64,000 nt of DNA, taken from positions 1 through 64,000 of the forward strand of contig NZ_MQUS01000035.1 of assembly GCF_001953885.1 (NCBI RefSeq), written 5' to 3'. The DNA comes from Streptomyces sp. IMTB 2501. GTDB taxonomy: Bacteria > Actinomycetota > Actinomycetes > Streptomycetales > Streptomycetaceae. The notes beneath the pieces are model-generated. The model saw nothing but the letters and a program-made list of their open reading frames with translations. It was not told the origin of the DNA and did no database searches. Both the position numbers and the translations under genes were made by a program. Every line of letters starts with the position of its first letter. The first letter of the stretch is position 1. Of this stretch, positions 11,101 to 18,935 are shown piece by piece.

Positions 11101-12075
11101 ATGAGAGCCCATCGCTCACGCGCCATAACGATCGCAACACTTCTGCTGGTCATCGCCGGTCTCGCCGGGGTGCTGACCGCCCTGCTCCACCGCACGGGCG
11201 GCGCCTTCGACGACCCCGGCCGACCCGCCCCGAAGGGGGCCGCACAGATCGACCTGGCGCGCGAGGTGGCCGGCTACACGAGCCGGTTCGGCCCCGACCG
11301 GGGCTATGTCCAGCCCGGCCAGGCAGACCGGGACGGCATCGCCACGGCCATCGGCCTGTTGCTCGACGGTCACCGCGAACAAGCTGAACAGCGCCTTTCA
11401 CAGCGGGACTTCAGTGTGCGCACGGTCGCCGACCGGCCCTCCGGCCATCGCTACACCGAGGTGGCCGACCGCACCGACACGGCCGTGACGCCGCGCGGCT
11501 GGGGCCGGGTCTACATCGATCTGGAGCACCGCCCGCGCTGGTCGGTACAGGTTCCCCATCCCGGCTTCGACCTGGGGACCGAGCAGCTGGGCGTGCGCGT
11601 GCTGCGTGGCTCCCCCGGCGGCATCCTGATCGTCGCAGGTGCACATCGCAAAGCCGGAGTCGGCAATTCCGCGGATGTGGCGCACCGTCGGGACACCGTC
11701 TTCCACGCCATCTGCGCCGAACTGGCCCGCCGCGGCATGCCCGGGATCCAGCTGCACGGCTTCGCCGCCTCCGCCGCGCCCGGCTACGACGTGATCGCCT
11801 CCACCGGCGCCGGTACGGCGGCCCGGCCGGAGGGCCGCGAACTGGCCGACGCCCTGCGCGACCACGGCTTCCGGGTGTGCCCGGCCTGGGTGCGGTCCTG
11901 TCCGCTGGAGGGCCGCACCAACGTGCAGGGCCAGGTCGCCGACACCGACCATGTGCCGTTCCTGCACGTCGAGTTCTCCCCCACGATCCGGGCCGGCGGA
12001 CGGCCCGCCGAGCGAGCGACCGACGCGATCGCCGAGATCACCCGCCGATGGGCGGGGCAACCCCTGGCAGACTGA
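11101..12075 (+). CDS. Exported or anchored His-rich protein of unknown function
   Basis: 324 residues with an N-terminal signal or anchor helix (about 9-28, ITIATLLLVIAGLAGVLTAL). I do not recognise a named family with confidence. The conserved-looking core is metal-enzyme-like: VPHPGFDLGTEQLG (about 152-165), IVAGAHRKAG, DVAHRRDTVFHAI, QLHGFAAS and a late HVEFS. The PHPGFDLGTE stretch loosely resembles the zinc-binding PHGG...E/GT segment of phage-type poly-gamma-glutamate hydrolases and N-formylglutamate amidohydrolases. With its position divergent from pgsB-pgsC, a depolymerase role is possible but unproven. No SD; a palindrome occupies that place. Confidence 0.6.
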   Translation: MRAHRSRAITIATLLLVIAGLAGVLTALLHRTGGAFDDPGRPAPKGAAQIDLAREVAGYTSRFGPDRGYVQPGQADRDGIATAIGLLLDGHREQAEQRLSQRDFSVRTVADRPSGHRYTEVADRTDTAVTPRGWGRVYIDLEHRPRWSVQVPHPGFDLGTEQLGVRVLRGSPGGILIVAGAHRKAGVGNSADVAHRRDTVFHAICAELARRGMPGIQLHGFAASAAPGYDVIASTGAGTAARPEGRELADALRDHGFRVCPAWVRSCPLEGRTNVQGQVADTDHVPFLHVEFSPTIRAGGRPAERATDAIAEITRRWAGQPLAD

Positions 12076-12114
12076 GCCGGCCATGAACGCGACGAAACAG
12101 GGTTGTTACCGAAA

Positions 12115-12516
12115 ATGACGGACACTCCGGGCACGGCGGGCGCATCGCCCCTCCCCCTGCTCATCGTCGACGGCGCGAACGTCGTCGGGTCGGTGCCCGA
12201 CGGCTGGTGGCGCGACCGCCGCGGTGCCGCCGAGCGCCTGCGCGACCGGCTGGTGCCCTTCGCCCGGTCCGGTGTGGTCGGCCTGCCCGGTCCGCTGGAG
12301 ATGGTCCTGGTGGTGGAGGGCGCGGCGCGGGGTGTGGCCTCGGTGCCCGGGGTACGAGTCGAGGAGGCGCCCGGCAGCGGCGACGACCACATCGTGGCCC
12401 TCGCGGCAGCGGCCGGCGACCGCCCGTGCCTGGTCGTCACGGCCGACCGCGAACTGCGCCGCCGGGTCCAGGAACACGGCGCGCAGGTCACCGGGCCGCG
12501 CTCGGTACGGGACTGA
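12115..12516 (+). CDS. Small NYN/PIN-like domain protein
   Basis: 133 residues beginning LLIVDGANVVGSVPDGWW, the acidic strand-turn of NYN/PIN-type nucleases. The later pieces GSGDDHIVAL and VVTADRELRRRV supply the other acidic positions. Relatives are often labelled NTP pyrophosphohydrolase without support. A small cytoplasmic metal-dependent RNase is the likelier role by fold. ATG at 12115 is used; a TTG at 12103 would add four residues and neither start has a strong SD. It follows the exported protein by 39 bases on the same strand and may be cotranscribed. Confidence 0.7.
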   Translation: MTDTPGTAGASPLPLLIVDGANVVGSVPDGWWRDRRGAAERLRDRLVPFARSGVVGLPGPLEMVLVVEGAARGVASVPGVRVEEAPGSGDDHIVALAAAAGDRPCLVVTADRELRRRVQEHGAQVTGPRSVRD

Positions 12517-12540
12517 CACACGGGCCTGATCCCGTCGTCA

Positions 12541-12780
12541 CCCCCCGGCCGAGGACAGCCGGCACCCGCAGCGGGGCCGGCGAGCCGGTACCGCACACCG
12601 CGAACGCCGCCTCATACGGCCCGACGGTGACGTACACGGCACAACCCTCGTCGGGGTTCCACAGTGGGCGGACGAAGGACGGCAGCCGGATGACGCAGGC
12701 CAGGACCGCGAGGAGGGGCGGCAGCGGTCTCGTCCGGTACGCCGTCCGGGTGACCGTCCTGGTACCGGATCTCGTGACTA
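12541..12780 (-). pseudogene. Relic of a membrane glycosyltransferase (GT39/PMT-like)
   Basis: The minus strand here carries a coding-biased frame that reads, in order, LPPLLAVLACVIRLP, then SFVRPLWNPDEG, then YEAAFAVCGTGSPAPLRVPA. In intact actinobacterial PMT/ArnT-like mannosyltransferases these segments are separated by a loop that is missing here, and several hundred downstream residues are absent. No start or SD is visible. The interval between the convergent genes at 12516 and 12885 otherwise contains nothing recognisable. The match is from memory of the family. Confidence 0.5.
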
Positions 12781-12884
12781 CGGGGTGTGCGGGCCGGGCA
12801 GGGCGGCAGGCACGGCCGGCACGCCGGCCAGCCCCGCGCTTCCCGCCGAAGCCGGAGGCGAGGCCGATGCAGCGAGAGGCGCGG

Positions 12885-14393
12885 TCACGGAGTGCCGCCG
12901 GCGGTCTGCTGCGCGGCCTTGTCCCGCAGGGCCAGGCGGCTGTGCGTACGGCCGTAGAGGAAGTAGACGAAGAAGCCGATCACCATCCAGATGGCGAACC
13001 GCAGCCAGGTCTCGGCGGGCAGGTTGAGCATCAGCCACAGCGAGGCGCACACCGACAGGACCGGGATCACGGGGACCCACGGGGTGCGGAAGGCGCGCGG
13101 CAGGTCCGGGCGGGTCCGGCGCAGGATGAGCACGCTGATCGCGACGACCACGAACGCGAAGAGCGTGCCGATGTTCACCAGCTCGGCCAGCTCGCTCAGG
13201 CTGGTGAACCCGGCGACGACGGCGATGATCACGCCGAGCAGGACGGTCGGCCGGTGCGGCGTCTTGAAGCGCGGGTGGACCCGGGAGAAGAAGCGCGGCA
13301 GCAGTCCGTCGCGGCTCATCGCGAAGAAGACCCGGGTCTGGCCGAGGAGAAGGATCATGCACACGGTGGTCAGGCCGACCGCCGCGCCGAAGCTGATCAC
13401 GCCCGCGTACCAGGGGTGCCCGATGGACTTGAAGGCGTCGGCGAGCGGGGCCTCCACCGACAGTTTCGAGTACTTCTCCATGCCCGTGACGACGATGGAG
13501 ACGGCCACGTACAGCACGGTGCAGATGAAGAGAGAGCCCAGGATGCCGCGCGGCATGTCCCGCTGCGGGTTGCGGGTCTCCTCGGCGGCCGTGGCCACGA
13601 TGTCGAAGCCGATGAAGGCGAAGAACACCACCGAGGCGGCCGTGAAGATGCCCATGACGCCGAAGTTGGAGGGTGCCCAGCCGAACATCAGCTGGATGAG
13701 CGGGGCCTTGAGATTCCCGCCCGCCGGCACCGCCTGGGACGGCGGGATGAACGGCTTGTAGTTGTCGCCCTTGATGAAGAAGGCGCCGGCGACGATCACG
13801 ATGAGGACGACGGCCACCTTGATGGCGACGACGAGCGAGGTGATCCGGGCCGACAGCTTCATGCCGAGGACGAGGATGCCGGTGAGCACCAGCACCAGGG
13901 CGGCGGCGAGGATGTCGAAGCCGAAGCCGGCGGCGTTGTCCCGCCCGGCCAGGTAGTCCGGCAGATGCCAGCCGGCGTTGTCCAGCAGGGAGCGGATGTA
14001 GCCGGACCAGCCGACCGCCACCACCGCCGTACCCAGCGCGAACTCCAGGACCAGGTCCCAACCGATGATCCAGGCGGGCAGCTCGCCCAGGGAGGCGTAG
14101 CTGAACGTGTACGCCGAGCCCGCCACGGGGACCGTGGACGCGAACTCGGCGTAGCAGAGGGCGGCGAGCCCGCAGACCACACCGGCCGCCACGAAGGCCA
14201 GGGACACCGCCGGACCGGCGTTGTTCTTGGCGACCTGTCCGGTGAGGACGAAGATGCCGGTACCGATGATGACGCCGACGCCGAAGACGGTCAGGTCGAG
14301 CGCGGACAGGGACTTCTTGAGCGAATGCTCCGGTTCCTCGGTGTCCTGGATGGACTGCTCGACGTTCTTCGTCCTGAACAGCGCGCTGCTCAC
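12885..14393 (-). CDS. APC-superfamily amino-acid permease
   Basis: A 502-residue membrane protein with about 12 helices, of the cationic amino-acid transporter type (YfnA/CAT-like). Helix 1 carries the substrate-binding motif VFGVGVIIGTGIFVLTG (about 36-52). FIGFDIVATAAEETRNPQRD is the family signature after helix 6. It probably imports amino acids in exchange with or coupled to protons; the substrate cannot be told. I use GTG at 14393 (MSSALFRTKN) because GGGAGG lies seven bases upstream; a longer start at 14426 has none. A strong hairpin separates it from dxs. Confidence 0.88.
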   Translation of the reverse strand: MSSALFRTKNVEQSIQDTEEPEHSLKKSLSALDLTVFGVGVIIGTGIFVLTGQVAKNNAGPAVSLAFVAAGVVCGLAALCYAEFASTVPVAGSAYTFSYASLGELPAWIIGWDLVLEFALGTAVVAVGWSGYIRSLLDNAGWHLPDYLAGRDNAAGFGFDILAAALVLVLTGILVLGMKLSARITSLVVAIKVAVVLIVIVAGAFFIKGDNYKPFIPPSQAVPAGGNLKAPLIQLMFGWAPSNFGVMGIFTAASVVFFAFIGFDIVATAAEETRNPQRDMPRGILGSLFICTVLYVAVSIVVTGMEKYSKLSVEAPLADAFKSIGHPWYAGVISFGAAVGLTTVCMILLLGQTRVFFAMSRDGLLPRFFSRVHPRFKTPHRPTVLLGVIIAVVAGFTSLSELAELVNIGTLFAFVVVAISVLILRRTRPDLPRAFRTPWVPVIPVLSVCASLWLMLNLPAETWLRFAIWMVIGFFVYFLYGRTHSRLALRDKAAQQTAGGTP

Positions 14394-14485
14394 GTGCCTA
14401 CCTCCCACGCTTGTCGTCCTCGACATGGCTCGACGTGATCGAGAGGGTCGGGAAGCGTATGCCCGGCACTGGCAGGTTCACGCAA

Positions 14486-14529
14486 GCGGGCCGGTTCCGC
14501 CACCTGGAGGAGTGGCGGAACCGGCCCGC
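14486..14529 (-). terminator. Terminator hairpin after dxs
   Basis: An 18-bp perfect stem (14486-14503 with 14512-14529), eight-base loop, between the dxs stop and the permease start on the minus strand. Confidence 0.8.
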
Positions 14530-14542
14530 AGGAACACGTGTC

Positions 14543-16480
14543 CTAGTCGCGCGCGGGTTCCACGGAGTCCACGGCGTCCACGGCGTCCGCCGTGCGGTCG
14601 TACCGTCCGTCCAGCCTGGACACCAGCCCGGTGACCTGGCGGGCGATGTCCGGGGCGGTGAGTCCGATCTCGGCGAGGACCTCGCCGCGGGCGGCGTGGT
14701 CGAGGAAGCGCGGCGGGATGCCGAAGTCGCGCAGCGGCACGTCCACGCCCGCGTCGCGCAGGGCCTGGGCGACCGCCGAGCCGACACCGCCGACACGGCT
14801 GTTGTCCTCGACGGTGACGACGACCCGGTGCCGCTCGGCCAGCGGGGCCATGGCCTCGTCGACGGGCTTGACCCAGCGCGGGTCGACGACGGTGGTGGAG
14901 ATGCCCTGCTTGTCGAGCAGGCCGGCGATCTCCAGGCACATCGGGGCGAGGGCGCCGACCGAGACCAGCAGCACGTCCGGCGTGTCGGTGCCGGGCTCAC
15001 GCAGCACGTCCATGCCGCCGACCCGGCCCACGGCGGGTACGGCGGGGCCGACGGCACCCTTGGAGAAGCGCACCACGGTCGGCGCGTCGTCGACGGCGAC
15101 GGCTTCCCTCAGCTGGGCGCGCACCTGCTCGGCGTCACGCGGGGCGGCCAGCCTGAGCCCCGGCACGACCTGCAGGATCGACATGTCCCACATGCCGTTG
15201 TGGGAGGCGCCGTCGGTACCGGTGACACCGGCCCGGTCGAGCACGAAGGTCACCCCGCACCTGTGCAGGGCCACGTCCATGAGGACCTGGTCGAAGGCAC
15301 GGTTGAGGAAGGTGGCGTACACGGCGAAGACGGGGTGCAGCCCGCCGTGCGCGAGGCCGGCGGCGGAGACGGCGGCGTGCTGCTCGGCGATGCCGACGTC
15401 GTAGATCCGGTCCGGGAAGGTGTCGGCGAACTTCTTCAGGCCGACCGGCTGCAGCATGGCCGCCGTGATCGCCACGATGTCGTCGCGTTCCTTGCCCAGC
15501 TCGACCATCTCGTCGCCGAAGACGGAGGTCCAGTCGGCGCCCGAGGCCTTGACCGGCAGGCCGGTGTCGGGGTGGATGGGCCCGATGCCGTGGAACCGGT
15601 CGGCCTCGTCCTGCAGCGCGGGCTGGTACCCGCGGCCCTTCTCGGTGAGGCAGTGCACGATGACCGGCCCGCCGAACCGCTTGGCCCGGGCCAGGGCGGA
15701 CTCCAGCGCCTCGATGTCGTGGCCGTCGATGGGCCCGACGTACTTCAGTCCCAGGTCCTCGAACATGCCCTGCGGGGCGATGAAGTCCTTCAGGCCCTTC
15801 TTGGCACCGTGCAGGGTCTCGTACAGCGGCCGGCCGACGACCGGGGTGCGCTCCAGGATGTCCTTGCCGCGGGCGAGGAACCGCTCGTAGCCGTCGGTCG
15901 TGCGGAGCGTGGCCAGGTGGTTGGCGAGACCGCCGATGGTCGGGGCGTACGACCGCTCGTTGTCGTTGACGACGATGACCAGCGGGCGGTCCTTGGCGTC
16001 GGCGATGTTGTTGAGGGCCTCCCAGGCCATACCACCCGTGAGGGCGCCGTCACCGATGACGGCGACGACATGGCTGTCCCGTTTCTTCAGCTGGTTGGCC
16101 TTGGCGATGCCGTCGGCCCAGCCGAGCACGGTCGACGCGTGGCTGTTCTCGATGACGTCGTGCTCGGACTCGGCCTGCGAGGGGTATCCGGACAGGCCGC
16201 CCTTCTTCTTCAGCTGGGAGAAGTCCTGCCGTCCGGTGAGCAGCTTGTGCACATAGGACTGGTGGCCGGTGTCCCAGAGCACCTTGTCCTTCGGCGAGTC
16301 GAAGACCCGGTGCAGGGCGATGGTCAGCTCCACCACACCGAGGTTGGGGCCGAGGTGGCCGCCGGTCTTGGAGACGGCGTCGACGAGGAAGGTCCGGATC
16401 TCCCCCGCCAGCTGGTCCAGCTGCTCCAGGCTGAGCCGGTCCAGATCGCGCGGTCCCCTGATGCGGGTCAGCAGCGGCAC
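14543..16480 (-). CDS. dxs: 1-deoxy-D-xylulose-5-phosphate synthase
   Basis: 645 residues. A thiamine-diphosphate enzyme joining pyruvate and glyceraldehyde-3-phosphate, the first step of the MEP isoprenoid pathway. Signatures are KTGGHLGPNLGVVELTIALH (active-site His, about 40-60), the ThDP-binding GDGALTGGMAWEALNNI (about 150), YVGPIDGHD and the transketolase-like second half from about 320. The GTG start at 16480 has AAGGAGG immediately upstream at good spacing. A hairpin terminator follows. It stands alone between a permease and the xylose transporter. Confidence 0.96.
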   Translation of the reverse strand: MPLLTRIRGPRDLDRLSLEQLDQLAGEIRTFLVDAVSKTGGHLGPNLGVVELTIALHRVFDSPKDKVLWDTGHQSYVHKLLTGRQDFSQLKKKGGLSGYPSQAESEHDVIENSHASTVLGWADGIAKANQLKKRDSHVVAVIGDGALTGGMAWEALNNIADAKDRPLVIVVNDNERSYAPTIGGLANHLATLRTTDGYERFLARGKDILERTPVVGRPLYETLHGAKKGLKDFIAPQGMFEDLGLKYVGPIDGHDIEALESALARAKRFGGPVIVHCLTEKGRGYQPALQDEADRFHGIGPIHPDTGLPVKASGADWTSVFGDEMVELGKERDDIVAITAAMLQPVGLKKFADTFPDRIYDVGIAEQHAAVSAAGLAHGGLHPVFAVYATFLNRAFDQVLMDVALHRCGVTFVLDRAGVTGTDGASHNGMWDMSILQVVPGLRLAAPRDAEQVRAQLREAVAVDDAPTVVRFSKGAVGPAVPAVGRVGGMDVLREPGTDTPDVLLVSVGALAPMCLEIAGLLDKQGISTTVVDPRWVKPVDEAMAPLAERHRVVVTVEDNSRVGGVGSAVAQALRDAGVDVPLRDFGIPPRFLDHAARGEVLAEIGLTAPDIARQVTGLVSRLDGRYDRTADAVDAVDSVEPARD

Positions 16481-16556
16481 CCGTGCCTCCTTGCAGTAGA
16501 GCTGATCGAGCTTTCGCCGGGCTCGCCCGAGTCTAATGTTCAGGCGCCGGGCGACG

Positions 16557-16612
16557 TGCGAAGGGGCGCGGGGAACTGCGCGACCGGCCACAACGGACCG
16601 GCACGCGCAGGA
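16557..16612 (+). repeat. GC-rich intergenic repeat, copy 2
   Basis: Contains GAAGGGGCGCGGGGAACTGC, GCGACC and GGCCACAACG in the same order as copies 1 and 3. It lies between xylH and dxs. Confidence 0.65.
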
Positions 16613-16640
16613 CAACCCGCGCCCCTACGGCGAGACCGCG

Positions 16641-17951
16641 TTATGCGCGACCGGCCGTCTTCTGCGTCTTACGGGTGATGGAGTCGATCACCACCGTGGT
16701 CAACAGCACAGCCGCAGTGATCATGTACTTGACCGGCTCGGCAATGGACTCCAGCTGCAGCCCGTACTGGATCGAGACGATCACCAGCACACCGAGCAGC
16801 GCGTTCCACGTACGACCGCGACCACCGAACAGCGACGTACCACCGATGACCGCGGCGGCGATCGCGTTCATCAGCAGGTCACCCGTACCGGCGCTCTGGT
16901 TCGCCGAAGCGATCTTCGACGCCAGGAACAGACCGCCGATCGCCGCGAAACCACCCGAGATCGCGAACACGGAGATCCGCACCGCGGTGACGTTGATACC
17001 CGCACGGCGGGACGCCTCCACGCTGCCGCCGAGCGCGAAGATCTTGCGGCCGTAGGAGGTACGGCGCAGCACGAAGTCCGTGGCGATCAGGAATGCGAGG
17101 AAGATCACCGTGGCCAGCGGCAGGCCCTTGTACTGGTTGTACATGTAGCCCGCGGCGAAGGAGATCACCGCGAGCAGCACGGTCCGCAGGATCGTGTCGC
17201 TGAGCGGCCGGAACGGGATGCCCGCGGCCTGCCGGCGCCGGTTGCTCAGGAAGGAGGTGAGGAAGAACACGGCGACCACGACGACGGCGAGCCCGTAGGC
17301 GGCGGCCACGTCCGAGAAGTAGTACGTGGTCAGCTTGCCGACCAGGCCGTTCGGGTCGAGGTTGATCGTGCCGTCCGCGCCCAGCACCTTCAGCATGAAG
17401 CCCAGCCAGAACAGCAGACCGGCCAGCGTGACGGCGAAGGCGGGGGCGCCGAGCACCGCGAAGAAGAAGCCGTGCAGCGCGCCGATGGCGATGCCGGCGG
17501 CGATGGCGACGAGTACGGCCGTCCACTCGGGCCAGCCCTGGTTGACCGCGAGGACACCGGCGAGGGCGCTGGCCGCGCCGCTGACCGAGCCGACCGACAG
17601 GTCGATCTCGCCGAGCAGCAGCACGAAGACGATGCCGACCGAGATCATGCCCGTGCCGACCATCGTGATCGTGATGTCGTTGATGTTCTGCGCGGACAGG
17701 AACTCGGAGTTCAGCACCTGGAAGATGACGCAGATGATCGCGAGGCCCAGGACGACCGGGAGGGAGCCCAGCTCACCGGCCTTCATCTTGCGCTTGAACT
17801 CGTGCCAGTAGCCGAGCAGGCCCTCCTGCTGGACCAGCAGGCGGGGGTCGACCGCGGTGACCGCGGCGGCCGCGGCCTCGGGGTTCTCGACGACGGGGTC
17901 GTCCTGGGACGGCGTCTCGTCGAGGTTCGCGGAGGTCTTGTCGATGCTCAC
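16641..17951 (-). CDS. xylH: Xylose-type ABC transporter permease XylH
   Basis: A 436-residue permease of the ribose/xylose (BPD_transp_2) family with about 10 membrane helices after a roughly 65-residue hydrophilic N-terminus. The family segment is GGTSLFGGRGRTWNALLGVL near the C-terminus, preceded by ALGGSVEASRRAGINV. GTG at 17951 overlaps the xylG stop by four bases (GTGA) and has GGGGAGG upstream, so translation is coupled. With xylF and xylG it forms an uptake system whose S. coelicolor counterpart imports xylose. Confidence 0.92.
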   Translation of the reverse strand: MSIDKTSANLDETPSQDDPVVENPEAAAAAVTAVDPRLLVQQEGLLGYWHEFKRKMKAGELGSLPVVLGLAIICVIFQVLNSEFLSAQNINDITITMVGTGMISVGIVFVLLLGEIDLSVGSVSGAASALAGVLAVNQGWPEWTAVLVAIAAGIAIGALHGFFFAVLGAPAFAVTLAGLLFWLGFMLKVLGADGTINLDPNGLVGKLTTYYFSDVAAAYGLAVVVVAVFFLTSFLSNRRRQAAGIPFRPLSDTILRTVLLAVISFAAGYMYNQYKGLPLATVIFLAFLIATDFVLRRTSYGRKIFALGGSVEASRRAGINVTAVRISVFAISGGFAAIGGLFLASKIASANQSAGTGDLLMNAIAAAVIGGTSLFGGRGRTWNALLGVLVIVSIQYGLQLESIAEPVKYMITAAVLLTTVVIDSITRKTQKTAGRA

Positions 17952-18739
17952 TGGGAAGCCTCCCCGTTCGCGCTGGACGTGCGCGCGGCACGGCGGGTCA
18001 CGGCGTTGTCGGTGGCGCCGGTGATGGCGGAGATGATCTCCTCCTGCGAGGTCGCCTTGACCTCGAAGACGCCGTTGTTGCGGCCGAGGCGCAGGACGGC
18101 GACCTTGTCGGCCACCGCCTTCACGTCCGCCATGTTGTGGCTGATGAGGATGACGGCGTGGCCGCGCTCGCGCAGGCGCTCCACCAGGTCGAGGACCTGG
18201 GCGGTCTGCTCGACGCCGAGGGCGGCGGTGGGCTCGTCGAGGATCACCAGCTTGGGCTCGCCGAGCATGGAGCGGGCGATGGCCACGGTCTGGCGCTGAC
18301 CGCCGGAGAGCGAGGCGATCGGGATGCGGACGCTGGGGATGCGGATCGAGAGCGTGGTCAGCAGCTCGCGGGAGCGGCGCTCCATCTCGACCTCGTCCAG
18401 GACGCCCCACTTCCTCAGCTCACGGCCGAGGAACAGATTGCCGACGACGTCGATGTTGTCGCACAGCGCGAGGTCCTGGTAGACCGTAGCGATGCCCAGG
18501 GCCTGGGCGTCGTGCGGACGGCTGATGGTGACGGGCTTGCCTTCCCACTCGATGACACCCTCGTCGATCGGGTGCACGCCGGCGATCGTCTTGACCAGCG
18601 TGGACTTTCCGGCGCCGTTGTCGCCCACCAGGGCGACCACCTCACCGGCGTGGACCTCAAGCTCTACGTCGGTGAGCGCCTGAACGGCACCGAACCGCTT
18701 GGAGACCCCGCGCAACGCCAGCACGGGCGTAGCGGACAC
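17948..18739 (-). CDS. xylG: Sugar ABC transporter ATP-binding protein XylG
   Basis: A 263-residue ATPase with Walker A GDNGAGKST, signature SLSGGQRQTVAIAR, Walker B KLVILDEPTAALG and a switch His in LISHNMAD. It has one nucleotide-binding domain, whereas Escherichia coli XylG/RbsA have two fused, so it should act as a homodimer. GTG at 18739 (MSATPVLALRG) is chosen because GAAGGAG lies nine bases upstream; the ATG at 18748 abuts that SD. It is separated from xylF by about 195 bases containing a hairpin. Confidence 0.92.
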   Translation of the reverse strand: MSATPVLALRGVSKRFGAVQALTDVELEVHAGEVVALVGDNGAGKSTLVKTIAGVHPIDEGVIEWEGKPVTISRPHDAQALGIATVYQDLALCDNIDVVGNLFLGRELRKWGVLDEVEMERRSRELLTTLSIRIPSVRIPIASLSGGQRQTVAIARSMLGEPKLVILDEPTAALGVEQTAQVLDLVERLRERGHAVILISHNMADVKAVADKVAVLRLGRNNGVFEVKATSQEEIISAITGATDNAVTRRAARTSSANGEASQ

Positions 18740-18878
18740 GTGAACCATCTCCTTCGCCGCCTGACCCGGCGGGAGGTTGTGCAGAAAGATTTGGGGGAGT
18801 TCCGTCCGGCGCCCCGCGCCGAGCTTGCGGGGCTGTGTGATCGCGGGACGCCGGAGGAGCCGGAGGCGGCCAGTCGGG

Positions 18879-18921
18879 CTTCCCTACGGGCATTCAAGGA
18901 CGAACGCCCGTGTACGGGAAG
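18879..18921 (-). promoter_or_regulatory. Interrupted hairpin between xylF and xylGH
   Basis: CTTCCC/GGGAAG (18879-18884 with 18916-18921) encloses ACGGGC/GCCCGT (18886-18891 with 18906-18911). Placed after the binding-protein gene, such structures commonly stabilise or terminate transcripts so that the binding protein is made in excess of the membrane complex. Confidence 0.55.
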
Positions 18922-18935
18922 GGACTTGACGCCGC

